In this document: in pieces, positions 17,049-26,163 of the stretch
Layout: every line of letters begins with the position of its first letter
Position numbering within the stretch: the stretch's first letter is position 1
Origin: JAAURB01 sp049649525
GTDB lineage: Bacteria > Cyanobacteriota > Cyanobacteriia > Cyanobacteriales > Microcoleaceae
Assembly: GCA_049649525.1 (NCBI GenBank)
Contig: JBARZE010000044.1
Span: 1-64,000 of the forward strand
Length of the DNA stretch: 64,000 nt
Direction: 5' to 3'
Notes under the pieces: generated by a model
What the model was told of the DNA's origin: nothing
What the model saw: only the letters and a program-made list of their open reading frames with translations
Database searches by the model: none
Program-made: the position numbers and the translations under genes

Positions 17049-17984
17049 TTAGCCTCGGACTGCGCGGAACATCCCAAACCGACATAACCCCGCACCAAAC
17101 GCTAAGCGCATTAGTAATAATGTTGGTACTTCCCGCAAAGATTTAATCAAACCCGATACCCCAAAACGAATCAATCCCAGGGGTCTAGCAATTCCCTGCC
17201 AAATAGAATCGATCCAAGAGGGTAAGGTTTCTGGTGTCCAGTCTGCGGTTGTCACTTCCCCTTTCACCAGTCCGGTTTCAGCGAGCAATTCAGAAAAGCC
17301 CTCAATACTAGAAAAAGCGGGATGAGACCATTGATCGAGTAACTGTTGCATCACCGGACGTTCCCAAGCATTCAGGGGTTTGGTGCGGTCATCTCTTTGG
17401 TTCCAGTCCGCCACCACTAATATCCCACCCGGCTTTAATACTCGCATTAATTCTTTCGCAAATACAGCTTTATCGGGCATATGGGGACCTGCTTCAATAG
17501 ACCACACCACATCAAAGCTAGCATCGGGGAAAGACAATGCCATCGCGTCATCGACTTTAAATGTGGCATTTACCCCTTGGGGTGTCAATTCAGTCGCACG
17601 TTTAACCTGTTGAGGGCTAATTGTAACCCCGGTGACCGCAAACCCATAATCTTTAGCGAGGATACGACTACTGCCGCCAATACCACACCCGACATCTAAC
17701 ACTGTTGTCCCCGCAGGTAATTGATCTAAACCACCCCAACGCACCATTTCATGCACAAAGTCCTCTTTTGCTGTGAGAAAGTCTTTTCGTTGAGGGGGTG
17801 AACCGTAATGACCGAGGTGAATATGTTCTCCCCAATAAAATTCTAAAATTCCGTCTTCTGTCCATTCATCATAAGAGTTAGCAACAGAGTCAGAAGATTG
17901 ATAACGACGGGCTGTAAATAGATACAGGGCAATACCAATAGTAATGAGGGTGAAAGGGACTCCGAAAGCGTAGTATAAATTCAT
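17049..17984 (-). CDS. MPBQ/MSBQ methyltransferase (tocopherol and plastoquinone synthesis)
   Basis: The product matches the Synechocystis Sll0418 type SAM-dependent 2-methyl-6-phytyl(solanesyl)-1,4-benzoquinol methyltransferase. One N-terminal membrane helix (FGVPFTLITIGIALYLFTARRYQS) is followed by EWTEDGILEFYWGEHIHLGHYG. Motif I is VLDVGCGIGGSSRILA (about residues 96-111), with ISPQQVKRA, DVVWSIEAGPHMPDK and PGGILVVADWNQRDD after it. A C-terminal amphipathic/hydrophobic region (LLLMRLAFGAGLCRFGMF) anchors it at the membrane. The 311-aa length is full. Heptamer ATTCATC repeats lie just downstream of its stop (17025-17047). Confidence 0.92.
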   Translation of the reverse strand: MNLYYAFGVPFTLITIGIALYLFTARRYQSSDSVANSYDEWTEDGILEFYWGEHIHLGHYGSPPQRKDFLTAKEDFVHEMVRWGGLDQLPAGTTVLDVGCGIGGSSRILAKDYGFAVTGVTISPQQVKRATELTPQGVNATFKVDDAMALSFPDASFDVVWSIEAGPHMPDKAVFAKELMRVLKPGGILVVADWNQRDDRTKPLNAWERPVMQQLLDQWSHPAFSSIEGFSELLAETGLVKGEVTTADWTPETLPSWIDSIWQGIARPLGLIRFGVSGLIKSLREVPTLLLMRLAFGAGLCRFGMFRAVRG

Positions 17985-18141
17985 TTAACCGATAGCTGTT
18001 ACATTTATTTATATATTTTGTAATTATCATACCAAGTTCCGCCCCTCTATGGCGCTCAATTATCCCGATAGAAGCCCGTCAAGAAATGACTTATACTAAT
18101 TCTGAGAAAGAGTAAGGAGACAAGGAAGACTTGGGAGACAA

Positions 18142-18179
18142 GGAGGATAAGGTAGACTCCGGAGGATAAGGTAGACTCC
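18142..18179. repeat. 19-bp perfect tandem repeat
   Basis: Two perfect copies of a 19-mer (ggaggataaggtagactcc) lie at 18142-18160 and 18161-18179, within a purine-rich low-complexity stretch (18116-18190) upstream of stpA. A heptamer run based on ATAACTC follows at 18250-18290. Confidence 0.7.
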
Positions 18180-18295
18180 GGAAGACAAACTATTCAGGTG
18201 TTCCCCGTTCCCTGCTTGCCCTGAGCGCAGTCGCAAGGGTTGCCTTCTTCATAATTCATAACTCATAACTCATAACTTACAATTCATAATTCACT

Positions 18296-19555
18296 ATGTC
18301 TTCTCTGAGTCAGCAACATCTTTCTCTTAATCATTCAGCCATAACCGAGATCCTCGCCACAACAGAAAATTTACTGATCATTCAAGATTTAGACGGAGTT
18401 TGCATGGGGTTAGTCAAAGATCCGCTAAACCGCGTTATTCATCCTGACTATATTGAAGCTGTCCCAGCATTTGAAGGTCATTTTTTCGTTCTGACCAATG
18501 GCGAACATATCGGTCAACGGGGCGTTAATGGTATTATTGAGCGGGCAATTGACCCGACAATACTGGCTGAGAAAGGATTATATTTACCCGGACTCGCTGC
18601 AGGCGGTGTGCAATGGCAAGATCGTTATGGTCAACTGACTTATCCGGGTGTAAGTGAGGCGGAATTAGCATTTTTAGCGCAAGTGCCTAACCATATTGAA
18701 CAAGAATTACGAGAATTTTTGACAATTCATCGAGAGAAGTTTTCAGCCAGTACCATTGAACATTGTATCAATTCTTCTGTTCTCGATAACGCCGCATCCC
18801 CAACCGCTAACTTGAATACAGCTTACGAAATTCTTGATAATCCTAAAATTTTTGCGACTCTTCAACGCCGTATGCAACAATTAATGGAACAATTGCTACA
18901 AGCCGCCACTCAACAAGGCTTAACAGATTCATTTTTTGTACATTATGCCCCCAATTTAGGACGAGATCAAACGGGTAACGAAATTGTCTGGTTTGCCGAA
19001 GGCGAAACTTCTGGGACTACTGATTTTCAGTTTATGTTACGGGGTGCAATTAAAGAAGCAGGAGTACTGGCATTACTGAATCATTACTATTATCAACGTA
19101 CCGGAGAATATCCTCTCGGGATTGATTTTAATGCACGCCTTGCCCCCAATACAGCAGAAGACCTCTTAAAATTAGTCCAGGATCATTGCGATCCGGCTGT
19201 GATGCCCACAATAATTGGTGTCGGTGATACGGTTACTAGTCAAGTCGTTAATACTTCAACCGGGTTGGAAGCAAAACGAGGCGGTAGCGATCGCAATTTC
19301 CTGCAATTAATTCAGTCAATTGGGGAAGCATTTAATCAGGATAACTTAACGGTTTATGTTGATAGTAGTGGGGGTGAACTAAAAAATCGTAAACCTGTAA
19401 AATGGGTTGAGAAAAATGGTAACAAGGTTGTCACCGAAGGGCCAGGAGATCCGCAAGATACAGCAGATCCCTTGAGATTGAATATTGTATTTCCGGGAGG
19501 CTACCCGCAATATTGCAAGGCATTTCAAACCGCAGCCCAACACCGATCATCTTAA
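18296..19555 (+). CDS. stpA: Glucosylglycerol 3-phosphatase
   Basis: This removes phosphate from glucosylglycerol 3-phosphate to give the compatible solute glucosylglycerol, the second step after GgpS; its loss makes Synechocystis salt sensitive. The 419-aa length agrees with StpA (about 420). The N-terminal LLIIQDLDGVCMGLVKDPL contains the HAD-like nucleophile signature DLDG. FFVLTNGEHIGQRGVNG, VHYAPNLGRDQTGNEIVWFAEGE and IGVGDTVTSQV (metal-binding D) are further family blocks. ggpS is not in this window. It reads away from the methyltransferase gene; heptamer repeats sit immediately before the ATG. Confidence 0.9.
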   Translation: MSSLSQQHLSLNHSAITEILATTENLLIIQDLDGVCMGLVKDPLNRVIHPDYIEAVPAFEGHFFVLTNGEHIGQRGVNGIIERAIDPTILAEKGLYLPGLAAGGVQWQDRYGQLTYPGVSEAELAFLAQVPNHIEQELREFLTIHREKFSASTIEHCINSSVLDNAASPTANLNTAYEILDNPKIFATLQRRMQQLMEQLLQAATQQGLTDSFFVHYAPNLGRDQTGNEIVWFAEGETSGTTDFQFMLRGAIKEAGVLALLNHYYYQRTGEYPLGIDFNARLAPNTAEDLLKLVQDHCDPAVMPTIIGVGDTVTSQVVNTSTGLEAKRGGSDRNFLQLIQSIGEAFNQDNLTVYVDSSGGELKNRKPVKWVEKNGNKVVTEGPGDPQDTADPLRLNIVFPGGYPQYCKAFQTAAQHRSS

Positions 19556-19660
19556 TCAACTATACAACCTCAATTTACAATTTGTAGCGACTGTGCCGTA
19601 AGATTTGCCAAAATAGAAATATGATTGCCACGATGTTTTGTCCGCTCATCAACAGCGCTT

Positions 19661-20272
19661 ATGTTAACGCTTTATATCTTCTGTCTGGTCATTGGTGGTG
19701 TTTTCGTTGGACTCGCTGCGATCGCCGGACTAGATGGAGTTGATTTTGATAGTGATTTTGACACGGATATCCAACTGAGGGATCAATCCAATTCTATTAA
19801 TCATCACAAAAAAAGTTCTGTACTTCTGTCCCAATTTTCTAAGTTAGGATTGCCCTTTCTTAGCATCCGCTTTTGGACATTTGGCGGTTGTTTCTTTGGG
19901 TTAACTGGGGTAATTTTATCCCTACTGAGTCCAACTTTATCACCTCAGACAATAGCAATAATTGCTATCATTATGGGAGGATTTTGTGGAACCGCAATTG
20001 TCTGGATATTACGAAGTTTACAGAGACAGCAAGCCGATAGTTTAGTCCGATCTCAAGACTTATTGGGTTTAGCCGGAGTTGTAGAAATTCCGTTTGATTG
20101 TCAGAGTCAGGGTAAAATTAGAATAGCCCTCAAAGGCTCAACCGTGGATTTTGTAGCCTTGACAACAGACAAAAATACTTTTAACTTCGGGGATAAAGTT
20201 TTTGTGGTGGGCCGGGAAAACAATAAAGTTTGGGTCGTTTCAGAACAAGCTTTCGGAAATTCCTCAAATTGA
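19661..20272 (+). CDS. NfeD-like membrane protein with OB-fold tail
   Basis: This membrane protein partners SPFH/flotillin proteins. It has an N-terminal membrane helix (LTLYIFCLVIGGVFVGLAAIAG), an acidic stretch with DFDSDFDTD, and two more helices (FWTFGGCFFGLTGVILSLLSP and TIAIIAIIMGGFCGTAIVWIL). The soluble C-terminus, LGLAGVVEIPFDCQSQGKIRI...FNFGDKVFVVG (about residues 130-200), reads as an NfeD-type OB fold. I start at ATG 19661; the upstream TTG frame from 19625 adds residues without family support. It leads a same-strand row of two flotillin-like genes, the classical NfeD-flotillin arrangement. Confidence 0.8.
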   Translation: MLTLYIFCLVIGGVFVGLAAIAGLDGVDFDSDFDTDIQLRDQSNSINHHKKSSVLLSQFSKLGLPFLSIRFWTFGGCFFGLTGVILSLLSPTLSPQTIAIIAIIMGGFCGTAIVWILRSLQRQQADSLVRSQDLLGLAGVVEIPFDCQSQGKIRIALKGSTVDFVALTTDKNTFNFGDKVFVVGRENNKVWVVSEQAFGNSSN

Positions 20273-20365
20273 TTTGTAGGTATTCTTAAATAATGAACGC
20301 TCTCTATGTTTGTCTAAAATCACACAGAAAGTTTTCCATTTAAATATAGTTTCTTAGGCAAAATT

Positions 20366-21754
20366 ATGAAAAATCGATATCTTGTGACAGATGCCGATAA
20401 TGTTATTACCGTAGAAGTTGCTCAAGCCACAACAGAACAAGTTAACCGCACAGAAACCAACGATCTCACCGGACAAATTCTCACCAGTTTACCCATTGCC
20501 CTATCAATTTTTGGGGTAATTGTTATTATTGGTTTTCTCAATACCTTTTTGCAAATTTGTAAACCGAATGAAATTCTAATTCTATCCGGACGCAAACACC
20601 GGACAAAAGAAGGGTTAGACGTGGGATATCGGGTAATTTTTGGGGGAAGAACATTATGTATCCCTATCCTGGAAACCGTTAAAACCATGGATCTGCGTAC
20701 GATGCCTGTCCCGGTGGAAATTAGCAATGCCTATTCTCAAGGCGGGACACCGTTGAATATTCAGGCGATCGCCAATGTTAAAATCTCTAGTAACCCCGAT
20801 ATTGTCGGTAATGCGATCGAACGCTTCTTAGATCGCGACCGTTCCGAAATAGCCCGCGTTGCCCGTGAAACCCTAGAAGGAAACCTGCGAGGGGTTGTCA
20901 GTACTCTCACCCCAGAACAACTGAATGAAGACCGTTTACGCTTCGCTGAGCGCATTGCAGAAGACGTTTCTCGGGACTTAAGCAAATTAGGGCTACAACT
21001 CGATACCTTAAAAATTCAAAGCGTTTCTGATGATGTCGATTATCTCAGTTCTATTGGTCGTCGTCAAATTGCCCTAATTGCCCGAGATGCAGAAATAGCC
21101 GAGTCTAACGCCGTTGCTGAAGCCGAACAAATAGAAGCCGACTGTAAACGCCAAGCAGAAGTGGCTAAAACCCAAGCCCGAACCGTTACGGTACAGCAAG
21201 AAAACCAATTGCGTAAAGTCAAAGCCGAACTCGAACAACTTGCCCGTTCTGAAGAAGAGCGTACCATTGCAGCGGCAAAAGAAGCCAGAGCCAGAGCCGA
21301 ACAACTGTTGCAAACCGTACGGGCAGAATTAGAACGCTTACGGTTGCAAGTTGACCAAGTGTTACCCGCTGAAGCCGACAGACAAGCTAAACAACTCCAA
21401 GCCAGAGGCGCTGCGGCATCACTGGCCGAAAATGCTCGGGCGGCGGCACAAGTCAACGACCTACTCGCTCAAGTTTGGCAAGACATTGGCCCAGATGCGG
21501 GTGAACTGTTTTACTTACAGCAAATTGAGATGATTCTCACTGAAGCCGCGAAAGTTCCCAGCCAAGTCAATTTACAGAACGTTAACGTGATTGACAACGG
21601 AGACGGCAAATCTATCGCCAGTTTAGTACGAGCTTATCCTGAAATTTTCCATCAATTCCTCGACAGTGTCAACCAAATTTTAGGAATTAATGTTGCAGGT
21701 AGTTTTAGTTCAACTAACGGACATTCTCCTCAGTTGAAAGAAATTCTTAAGTAA
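20366..21754 (+). CDS. Flotillin-like SPFH domain protein (paralogue 1)
   Basis: This is a membrane-scaffold protein. A short polar N-terminus of about 40 residues precedes a transmembrane helix (LPIALSIFGVIVIIGFLNTF). The SPFH domain runs from CKPNEILILSG through VGYRVIFGGRTLCIPILE and YSQGGTPLNIQAIANVKI to ETLEGNLRGVVSTLTPEQL. A coiled-coil rich in Ala, Glu and Gln (residues about 230-370) and a flotillin C-terminus (DLLAQVWQDIGPDAGELFYLQQIEMIL) follow. The 462-aa length fits. It lies 94 bp after the NfeD-like gene and 180 bp before its paralogue. Confidence 0.9.
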   Translation: MKNRYLVTDADNVITVEVAQATTEQVNRTETNDLTGQILTSLPIALSIFGVIVIIGFLNTFLQICKPNEILILSGRKHRTKEGLDVGYRVIFGGRTLCIPILETVKTMDLRTMPVPVEISNAYSQGGTPLNIQAIANVKISSNPDIVGNAIERFLDRDRSEIARVARETLEGNLRGVVSTLTPEQLNEDRLRFAERIAEDVSRDLSKLGLQLDTLKIQSVSDDVDYLSSIGRRQIALIARDAEIAESNAVAEAEQIEADCKRQAEVAKTQARTVTVQQENQLRKVKAELEQLARSEEERTIAAAKEARARAEQLLQTVRAELERLRLQVDQVLPAEADRQAKQLQARGAAASLAENARAAAQVNDLLAQVWQDIGPDAGELFYLQQIEMILTEAAKVPSQVNLQNVNVIDNGDGKSIASLVRAYPEIFHQFLDSVNQILGINVAGSFSSTNGHSPQLKEILK

Positions 21755-21781
21755 TAAGTAATAAGTAGGGAGTATGTAGAG

Positions 21782-21848
21782 ACGTTGCATGCAACGTTTG
21801 TACGGGAGTGGGGAGTAAAAACCTTACGTGAAGAGCGCACACGCGCTC
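21782..21848. repeat. Palindromes between the two flotillin genes
   Basis: A perfect 16-bp palindrome ACGTTGCATGCAACGT (21782-21797) is followed 35 bp later by GAGCGC-acac-GCGCTC (21833-21848). The first looks like the dispersed GTTGCATGCAAC element of cyanobacterial intergenic DNA. Hairpins here could separate expression of the paralogues. Confidence 0.6.
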
Positions 21849-21934
21849 GCGAATAACTCTAATCATAAACCCCTACTATTGCCCGTTGCCCGTTGCCTTG
21901 TTCATCATTCACCATTCATCATTCATAATTCATC

Positions 21935-23488
21935 ATGGGTATTATCATCGCATTAATTGCTGTCTTAGGTGCAGGTACAGGCGCAGGACTATTTATTATT
22001 CGGAACTTGTACTATATTTGTCAACCGAGTGAAGTGTTAATTTTCGCCGGAAGTCGTCATCCTGTCGAAGCAGAACGAGACGTGGGTTATCGCTTAGTCA
22101 AAGGGGGAAGTAGTCTACGAGTTCCGTTACTCGAACAGGCATTTCGGATGGATTTAACGAATATGATTATTGAGTTAAAAGTGGCGAATGCTTATTCTAA
22201 AGGGGGTATTCCTTTAGCGGTTGAAGGAGTAGCAAATATTAAAATAGCTGGAGAAGAACCGACCATTCATAACGCCATTGAAAGACTTCTGGGGAAATCT
22301 CGTAAACAAATTGAACAAATGGCAAAAGATACTTTAGAAGGCAATTTACGGGGTGTTTTAGCCAGCTTAACGCCTGAACAGGTGAATGGAGATAAGTTAG
22401 CGTTCGCTAAAAGTTTGTTAGAAGAAGCAGAAGATGACTTAGAAAAGTTAGGATTAATTTTGGATACACTACAAATTCAAAATATTTCTGATGACGTGAA
22501 TTATCTTAATTCTATTGGTCGCAAACAACGAGCCGAATTATTACGCGATGCTCGAATAGCTGAAGCAAAAGCTCAAGCTCAAGCGGCAATTCGGAGTGCA
22601 GAAAACCATAAAAAAACGGCTTCAAAACAGTTAGAAACGGAAACAGAAATGGCAAAAGCAGAAGCGGAACGCCGGGTACAAGATGCGATCACAAAACGTA
22701 ATGCAGTTATCGCAGAATCGGAGTCAGAAATTGCTTCTGAAGTGGCAAGAACTCAAGCTGAATTAGCGGTTCAAAAAGAACGAATTAAACAAGTCCAGCA
22801 ACAGCTTATCGCCGATGTTGTAGCGCCAGCCGAAGCCAATTGTCAGCAAGCAATTGAGCAAGCAAAAGGAAATGCTGCTAAAATTATTGAGGATGGAAAA
22901 GCGCAAGCTGAAGGAACTAAAAAACTGGCAGAATCTTGGCAAGCGGCGGGTTCAAATGCACGAGAAATTTTCCTCTATCAGAAACTAGAAGTATTATTAA
23001 AAACCTTAGTTTCAACAGTTCCAGAAGTTCAGATTGACAACGTTACTGTCATTTCTGATAATAATAATAGTACTGCTGCTAAAACAGCTAAATTCCTGGA
23101 AGAATTACAACATACGACGGGAATTAATGTGGCTGAAACGCTTAATAACTTAGGGGGTAAATCTAATGGAAGTTTCATTCCCAATCAAACAGTTAAACTA
23201 GCTGCTGTTCCTCAACCAAGAAATAGTATAAATCCAGTTGATCCGCAGTCATTACAATCGTTAAAATCAGATGTTGAACAGTTTTTAGATAAAATTGCAA
23301 CGAATACTGAAAATAATTTAGAAGCTGAACAAAAAGTTCAACAAACAATTCAACAATCTCCTAAATTTAAACGTCAACTCCAAAAAGTGTTACAAGTAGG
23401 AGGTCAGGAAACATTGAAAGCGATTTTTAATCATCCAACAGTTTATATTCCCACCGCAATGTTAATTGCTTGGTTAACCGAAGAATGA
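21935..23488 (+). CDS. Flotillin-like SPFH domain protein (paralogue 2)
   Basis: This is a second flotillin (517 aa). The N-terminal membrane segment (MGIIIALIAVLGAGTGAGLF) begins at residue 1, without the polar extension of paralogue 1. The SPFH core CQPSEVLIFAG, VGYRLVKGGSSLRVPLLE, YSKGGIPLAVEGVANIKI and TLEGNLRGVLASLTPEQ is clearly homologous to the upstream gene. A long A/E/Q coiled coil follows. The C-terminal 100 or so residues after LEELQHTTGINVAETL are extra and end in a hydrophobic segment, VYIPTAMLIAWLTEE. ATTCATC heptamers stand directly before the ATG. Hetero-oligomerisation of the two is likely but inferred. Confidence 0.88.
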   Translation: MGIIIALIAVLGAGTGAGLFIIRNLYYICQPSEVLIFAGSRHPVEAERDVGYRLVKGGSSLRVPLLEQAFRMDLTNMIIELKVANAYSKGGIPLAVEGVANIKIAGEEPTIHNAIERLLGKSRKQIEQMAKDTLEGNLRGVLASLTPEQVNGDKLAFAKSLLEEAEDDLEKLGLILDTLQIQNISDDVNYLNSIGRKQRAELLRDARIAEAKAQAQAAIRSAENHKKTASKQLETETEMAKAEAERRVQDAITKRNAVIAESESEIASEVARTQAELAVQKERIKQVQQQLIADVVAPAEANCQQAIEQAKGNAAKIIEDGKAQAEGTKKLAESWQAAGSNAREIFLYQKLEVLLKTLVSTVPEVQIDNVTVISDNNNSTAAKTAKFLEELQHTTGINVAETLNNLGGKSNGSFIPNQTVKLAAVPQPRNSINPVDPQSLQSLKSDVEQFLDKIATNTENNLEAEQKVQQTIQQSPKFKRQLQKVLQVGGQETLKAIFNHPTVYIPTAMLIAWLTEE

Positions 23489-23544
23489 ATGGGGAAGAAG
23501 GGAACAGGTAAAGAAGCATAAAACGCTTTTCTCAATCATTACTT

Positions 23545-23605
23545 CTACATGGGCGCATGCAATGCAGGCTTTCTTAACACCTACATGGGCGCATGCAATG
23601 CGCCC
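23545..23605. repeat. Two-copy 21-bp direct repeat with palindrome
   Basis: ctacatgggcgcatgcaatgc occurs at 23545-23565 and 23581-23601. The second copy extends to the near-perfect palindrome GGGCGCAT-gca-ATGCGCCC (23587-23605). It lies between the convergent flotillin 2 and accB genes and may also act as a bidirectional terminator. Confidence 0.65.
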
Positions 23606-23614
23606 CTACTGAAT

Positions 23615-24151
23615 TTAACTCGGATTAATTCGCATCAGAGGCTGACCATATTCAACAGGTGTACCATTTTCCACCAAAACTTCTACCACAGTCCCTGACA
23701 CTTCCGCCTCAATTTCATTCATTAACTTCATCGCTTCAATAATACAGACAGTTTGACCCGCACTCACGCGATCGCCATTGTCAACAAAAACAGGTTCATC
23801 CGGTGCAGGAGAGCTATAAAAGGTTCCCACCATGGGGGAGGTCACCTCTACCCACCTCGGATCGACAGAGACAGATGCACTCGATGAAGGAGTTACCGTT
23901 GTACTAGAAGTGGTAGCCGTCGTGCTAGATGGCTCTGAGCGGGTTGCAGGCACAACTGAAGCCGCAGTCCCTTCAGGGCTGGAAATATTAGCCGTCAAAA
24001 CAGAATTCATCGGTGGCAAAGCGCTGTTGCTCATGGGTAAGTCTTTGCGAACTGTTAATTCAAAGTCCTCACTTTTGAGCGTCAGCTCCGAAATATTCGT
24101 TTTATCAATATCGGCTAGCAGCTCCCGGAGCTGCGAAAGATCAAGTTGCAC
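23615..24151 (-). CDS. accB: Biotin carboxyl carrier protein of acetyl-CoA carboxylase
   Basis: This carries biotin between the carboxylase and transferase subunits of acetyl-CoA carboxylase in fatty acid synthesis. The N-terminus LDLSQLRELLADIDKTNISELTLKSEDFELTVRKD is typical of BCCP. A Ser/Thr/Ala/Pro-rich linker (residues about 45-95) follows. The C-terminal biotinyl domain carries the lysine in EAMKLMNEIEAEVSG, with the thumb segment SSPAPDEPVFVDNGD. Length 178 aa is normal. It lies 90 bp downstream of efp on the same strand, an efp-accB pairing common in cyanobacteria, so co-transcription is likely. Confidence 0.95.
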   Translation of the reverse strand: MQLDLSQLRELLADIDKTNISELTLKSEDFELTVRKDLPMSNSALPPMNSVLTANISSPEGTAASVVPATRSEPSSTTATTSSTTVTPSSSASVSVDPRWVEVTSPMVGTFYSSPAPDEPVFVDNGDRVSAGQTVCIIEAMKLMNEIEAEVSGTVVEVLVENGTPVEYGQPLMRINPS

Positions 24152-24241
24152 AGTAAATATCTCCCCCTTGCAGAGTACAATCGTCTTCGAGGTTCATCAA
24201 TCAATCACATTGGTGGGTTCCCCATGGCAAACCAACTTATC

Positions 24242-24805
24242 CTAAGATGATTCTCGACCTAAATAAGAATCATTACGAGTATCAATTTTAATTCGCTCTC
24301 CGATGGAGATAAACAAAGGAACCATAACTGTTGCTCCGGTTTCTACCGTGGCTGGCTTTGTTCCGCCTGTGGCGGTATCTCCCTTCACGCCGGGGTCAGT
24401 TTGGCTCACCTCAAGCACAACAGAGTTGGGTAATTCCACCTCAAGCACTTGTTCACCCCAACGAACGACATTAACTTCCATCCCATCTTTAATGTATTTA
24501 GTCCCACTCCCAATTTGGTCAGGACTCAAACGGGCTTCTTCGTAAGTTTCCATATCCATAAAGACAAAATCTTCTCCATCTTTATAGGTATGTTGCATGC
24601 CTCGCTTGTCTAGTATGGCTTGGGGAACCGTTTCACCCGCGCGGAAGGTGCGCTCAACACTGTTGCCGGATTGGACATTCTTGAGCTTTGTACGGACAAA
24701 TGCAGAACCTTTTCCGGGCTTAACGTGTAAGAATTCTACCACTCGCCAAACCGCACCATCTAATTCAATTGTGGTACCTGTGCGAAAGTCGTTACTGGAA
24801 ATCAT
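24242..24805 (-). CDS. efp: Elongation factor P
   Basis: This stimulates peptide-bond formation at polyproline stretches. The 187-aa product has the KOW-like first domain ISSNDFRTGTTIELDGAVWRVVEFLHVKPGKGSAFVRTKLKN with the KPGKGSAF loop, then YKDGEDFVFMDMETYEE, the OB domains and the conserved C-terminus GERIKIDTRNDSYLGRE. The tip residue of the loop is Gly-Ser in KPGKGSA; lysine K preceding it may be unmodified, as in many cyanobacteria. It is complete and co-directional with accB. Confidence 0.96.
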   Translation of the reverse strand: MISSNDFRTGTTIELDGAVWRVVEFLHVKPGKGSAFVRTKLKNVQSGNSVERTFRAGETVPQAILDKRGMQHTYKDGEDFVFMDMETYEEARLSPDQIGSGTKYIKDGMEVNVVRWGEQVLEVELPNSVVLEVSQTDPGVKGDTATGGTKPATVETGATVMVPLFISIGERIKIDTRNDSYLGRESS

Positions 24806-24950
24806 GAGATCTTTTCTCTGGGCAGATCAATCGGCAATCTATTTTACAACTCAATGGGGACTGTTGCTGTCGCCAAAGGGAATTAGTTTTTTACAATTGA
24901 GCTAGGACAAATCCCTGTATAGTTGATATGGGAACGACACGGAAAGAATT

Positions 24951-26081
24951 ATGCTGCATTTGCCCAATTCTATGATAGAGACTTGTAAACGTTGGCTGAG
25001 AACTGGTATTGTTGCAGTTTTGCTGTTATCCCTTTCTGTTGGCTTAAGTGGAGCTTGGTGGAATGGAGATAATGATAAACCACAACGAGAAAGCAGTTTA
25101 CCCGCTGGTAATGCAATTACGGATGGAAAAGCGTTATTACGCTATGCATTGCCCATTGATAACCGAGAAGTTCGTAAACTTCAACAAAGTTTAGAAGAAA
25201 TTGCCACCCGAGTGCGTGGGAAACGTTGGGGGCCTATTGCTGGAGATATTAAAACAGCTTCTACCATTCTGACTTTAAAAGAATCAAAAGTTTTAGAAAG
25301 TGTTCCGCCTCAACAGCAAGCTGAAGCACAGGACATTCTCGATCAAATTAAAGATGGTTTAATTGTCCTGAGAGAAGCACAAGAAGCCAAAGACGGCGAA
25401 AAACTATTAGAAACTCGGGCTGAGTTGCTCCAAAAAGTGAGTCAGCTTGAAGAATTGATGGTGACAGAGTTTCCCTATGAAGTACCTGCAGAATTTGCTA
25501 ATTTACCTCAACTCAAAGGTCGGGCCACGGTTGAAATCAAAACCAATCAAGGGACAATAACCATGGTTGCTGATGGTTACAGCGCTCCTGTGACCGCAGG
25601 TAATTTTATTGATTTAGTTGAACGGGAATTCTATGATGGGTTAAAGTTTGTTCCTTCAGAAGATTATGTCTTACAAGTGGGTGACCCGCCGGGTGAGGAA
25701 GTTGGATTTGTTGACCCTGAAACCAATGAATATCGTGCAATTCCGTTAGAAATTTTGGTTCGCGGCGATGAAGAACCGACTTACCACTTTACTTTAGAAG
25801 AAATTGGTCGTTATCGCGATCAGCCTGTTTTGCCCTTTTCTGCTTATGGAACCGTTGCTTTAGCGCGTCCTGAAGCCGATGCTGATGGGGGTTCATCTCA
25901 GATTTTCTTCTTCTTATTTGAACCTGAATTAACCCCAGCAGGCCTCAATTTACTCGATGGTCGCTACGGTGTGTTTGGTTATGTGGTAGAAGGAAAAGAG
26001 GTATTACGGAAATTAAAACAAGGTGATGTTGTAGAATCTGCAACAGTGATTTCAGGTGCTGAAAATTTAGTGAAGCCTTAA
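24951..26081 (+). CDS. Cyclophilin-type peptidyl-prolyl isomerase, thylakoid lumen/periplasm type
   Basis: The product resembles cyanobacterial relatives of chloroplast TLP38/AtCYP38, linked to photosystem II assembly. The signal peptide (RWLRTGIVAVLLLSLSVGLSGAWW, cleavage near residue 35) predicts export. A helical N-terminal domain (about 45-190) with LPIDNREVRKLQQSLEEI follows. The C-terminal cyclophilin barrel starts at GRATVEIKTNQGTITMVADG and contains GNFIDLVEREFYDGLKF and SSQIFFFLFEPELTPAGLNLLDGRYGVFGYV. Classical active-site residues are partly changed (the usual FHR is FVP), so catalytic isomerase activity is doubtful. A hairpin at 26106-26128 follows. Confidence 0.88.
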   Translation: MLHLPNSMIETCKRWLRTGIVAVLLLSLSVGLSGAWWNGDNDKPQRESSLPAGNAITDGKALLRYALPIDNREVRKLQQSLEEIATRVRGKRWGPIAGDIKTASTILTLKESKVLESVPPQQQAEAQDILDQIKDGLIVLREAQEAKDGEKLLETRAELLQKVSQLEELMVTEFPYEVPAEFANLPQLKGRATVEIKTNQGTITMVADGYSAPVTAGNFIDLVEREFYDGLKFVPSEDYVLQVGDPPGEEVGFVDPETNEYRAIPLEILVRGDEEPTYHFTLEEIGRYRDQPVLPFSAYGTVALARPEADADGGSSQIFFFLFEPELTPAGLNLLDGRYGVFGYVVEGKEVLRKLKQGDVVESATVISGAENLVKP

Positions 26082-26105
26082 GTTTTAATCCCTATATTAC
26101 TCATC

Positions 26106-26128
26106 GAGACGTTCTATTAGAGCGTCTC
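26106..26128 (+). terminator. Terminator hairpin after the cyclophilin gene
   Basis: GAGACG pairs with CGTCTC, with inner TCTA/TAGA pairing also possible, followed by ATTTAT. It lies 24 bp after the stop, a likely intrinsic terminator with a weak T-run. Confidence 0.55.
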
Positions 26129-26163
26129 ATTTATCATTAAGATATATTAGGCAAGTAGGCAAT

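Noticed and set aside
21064..21456. 130-aa minus-strand frame, Ala/Ser/Cys-rich
   Set aside because: It is a shadow of the Ala/Glu/Gln coiled coil of flotillin 1; repeated codons create an open antisense frame.
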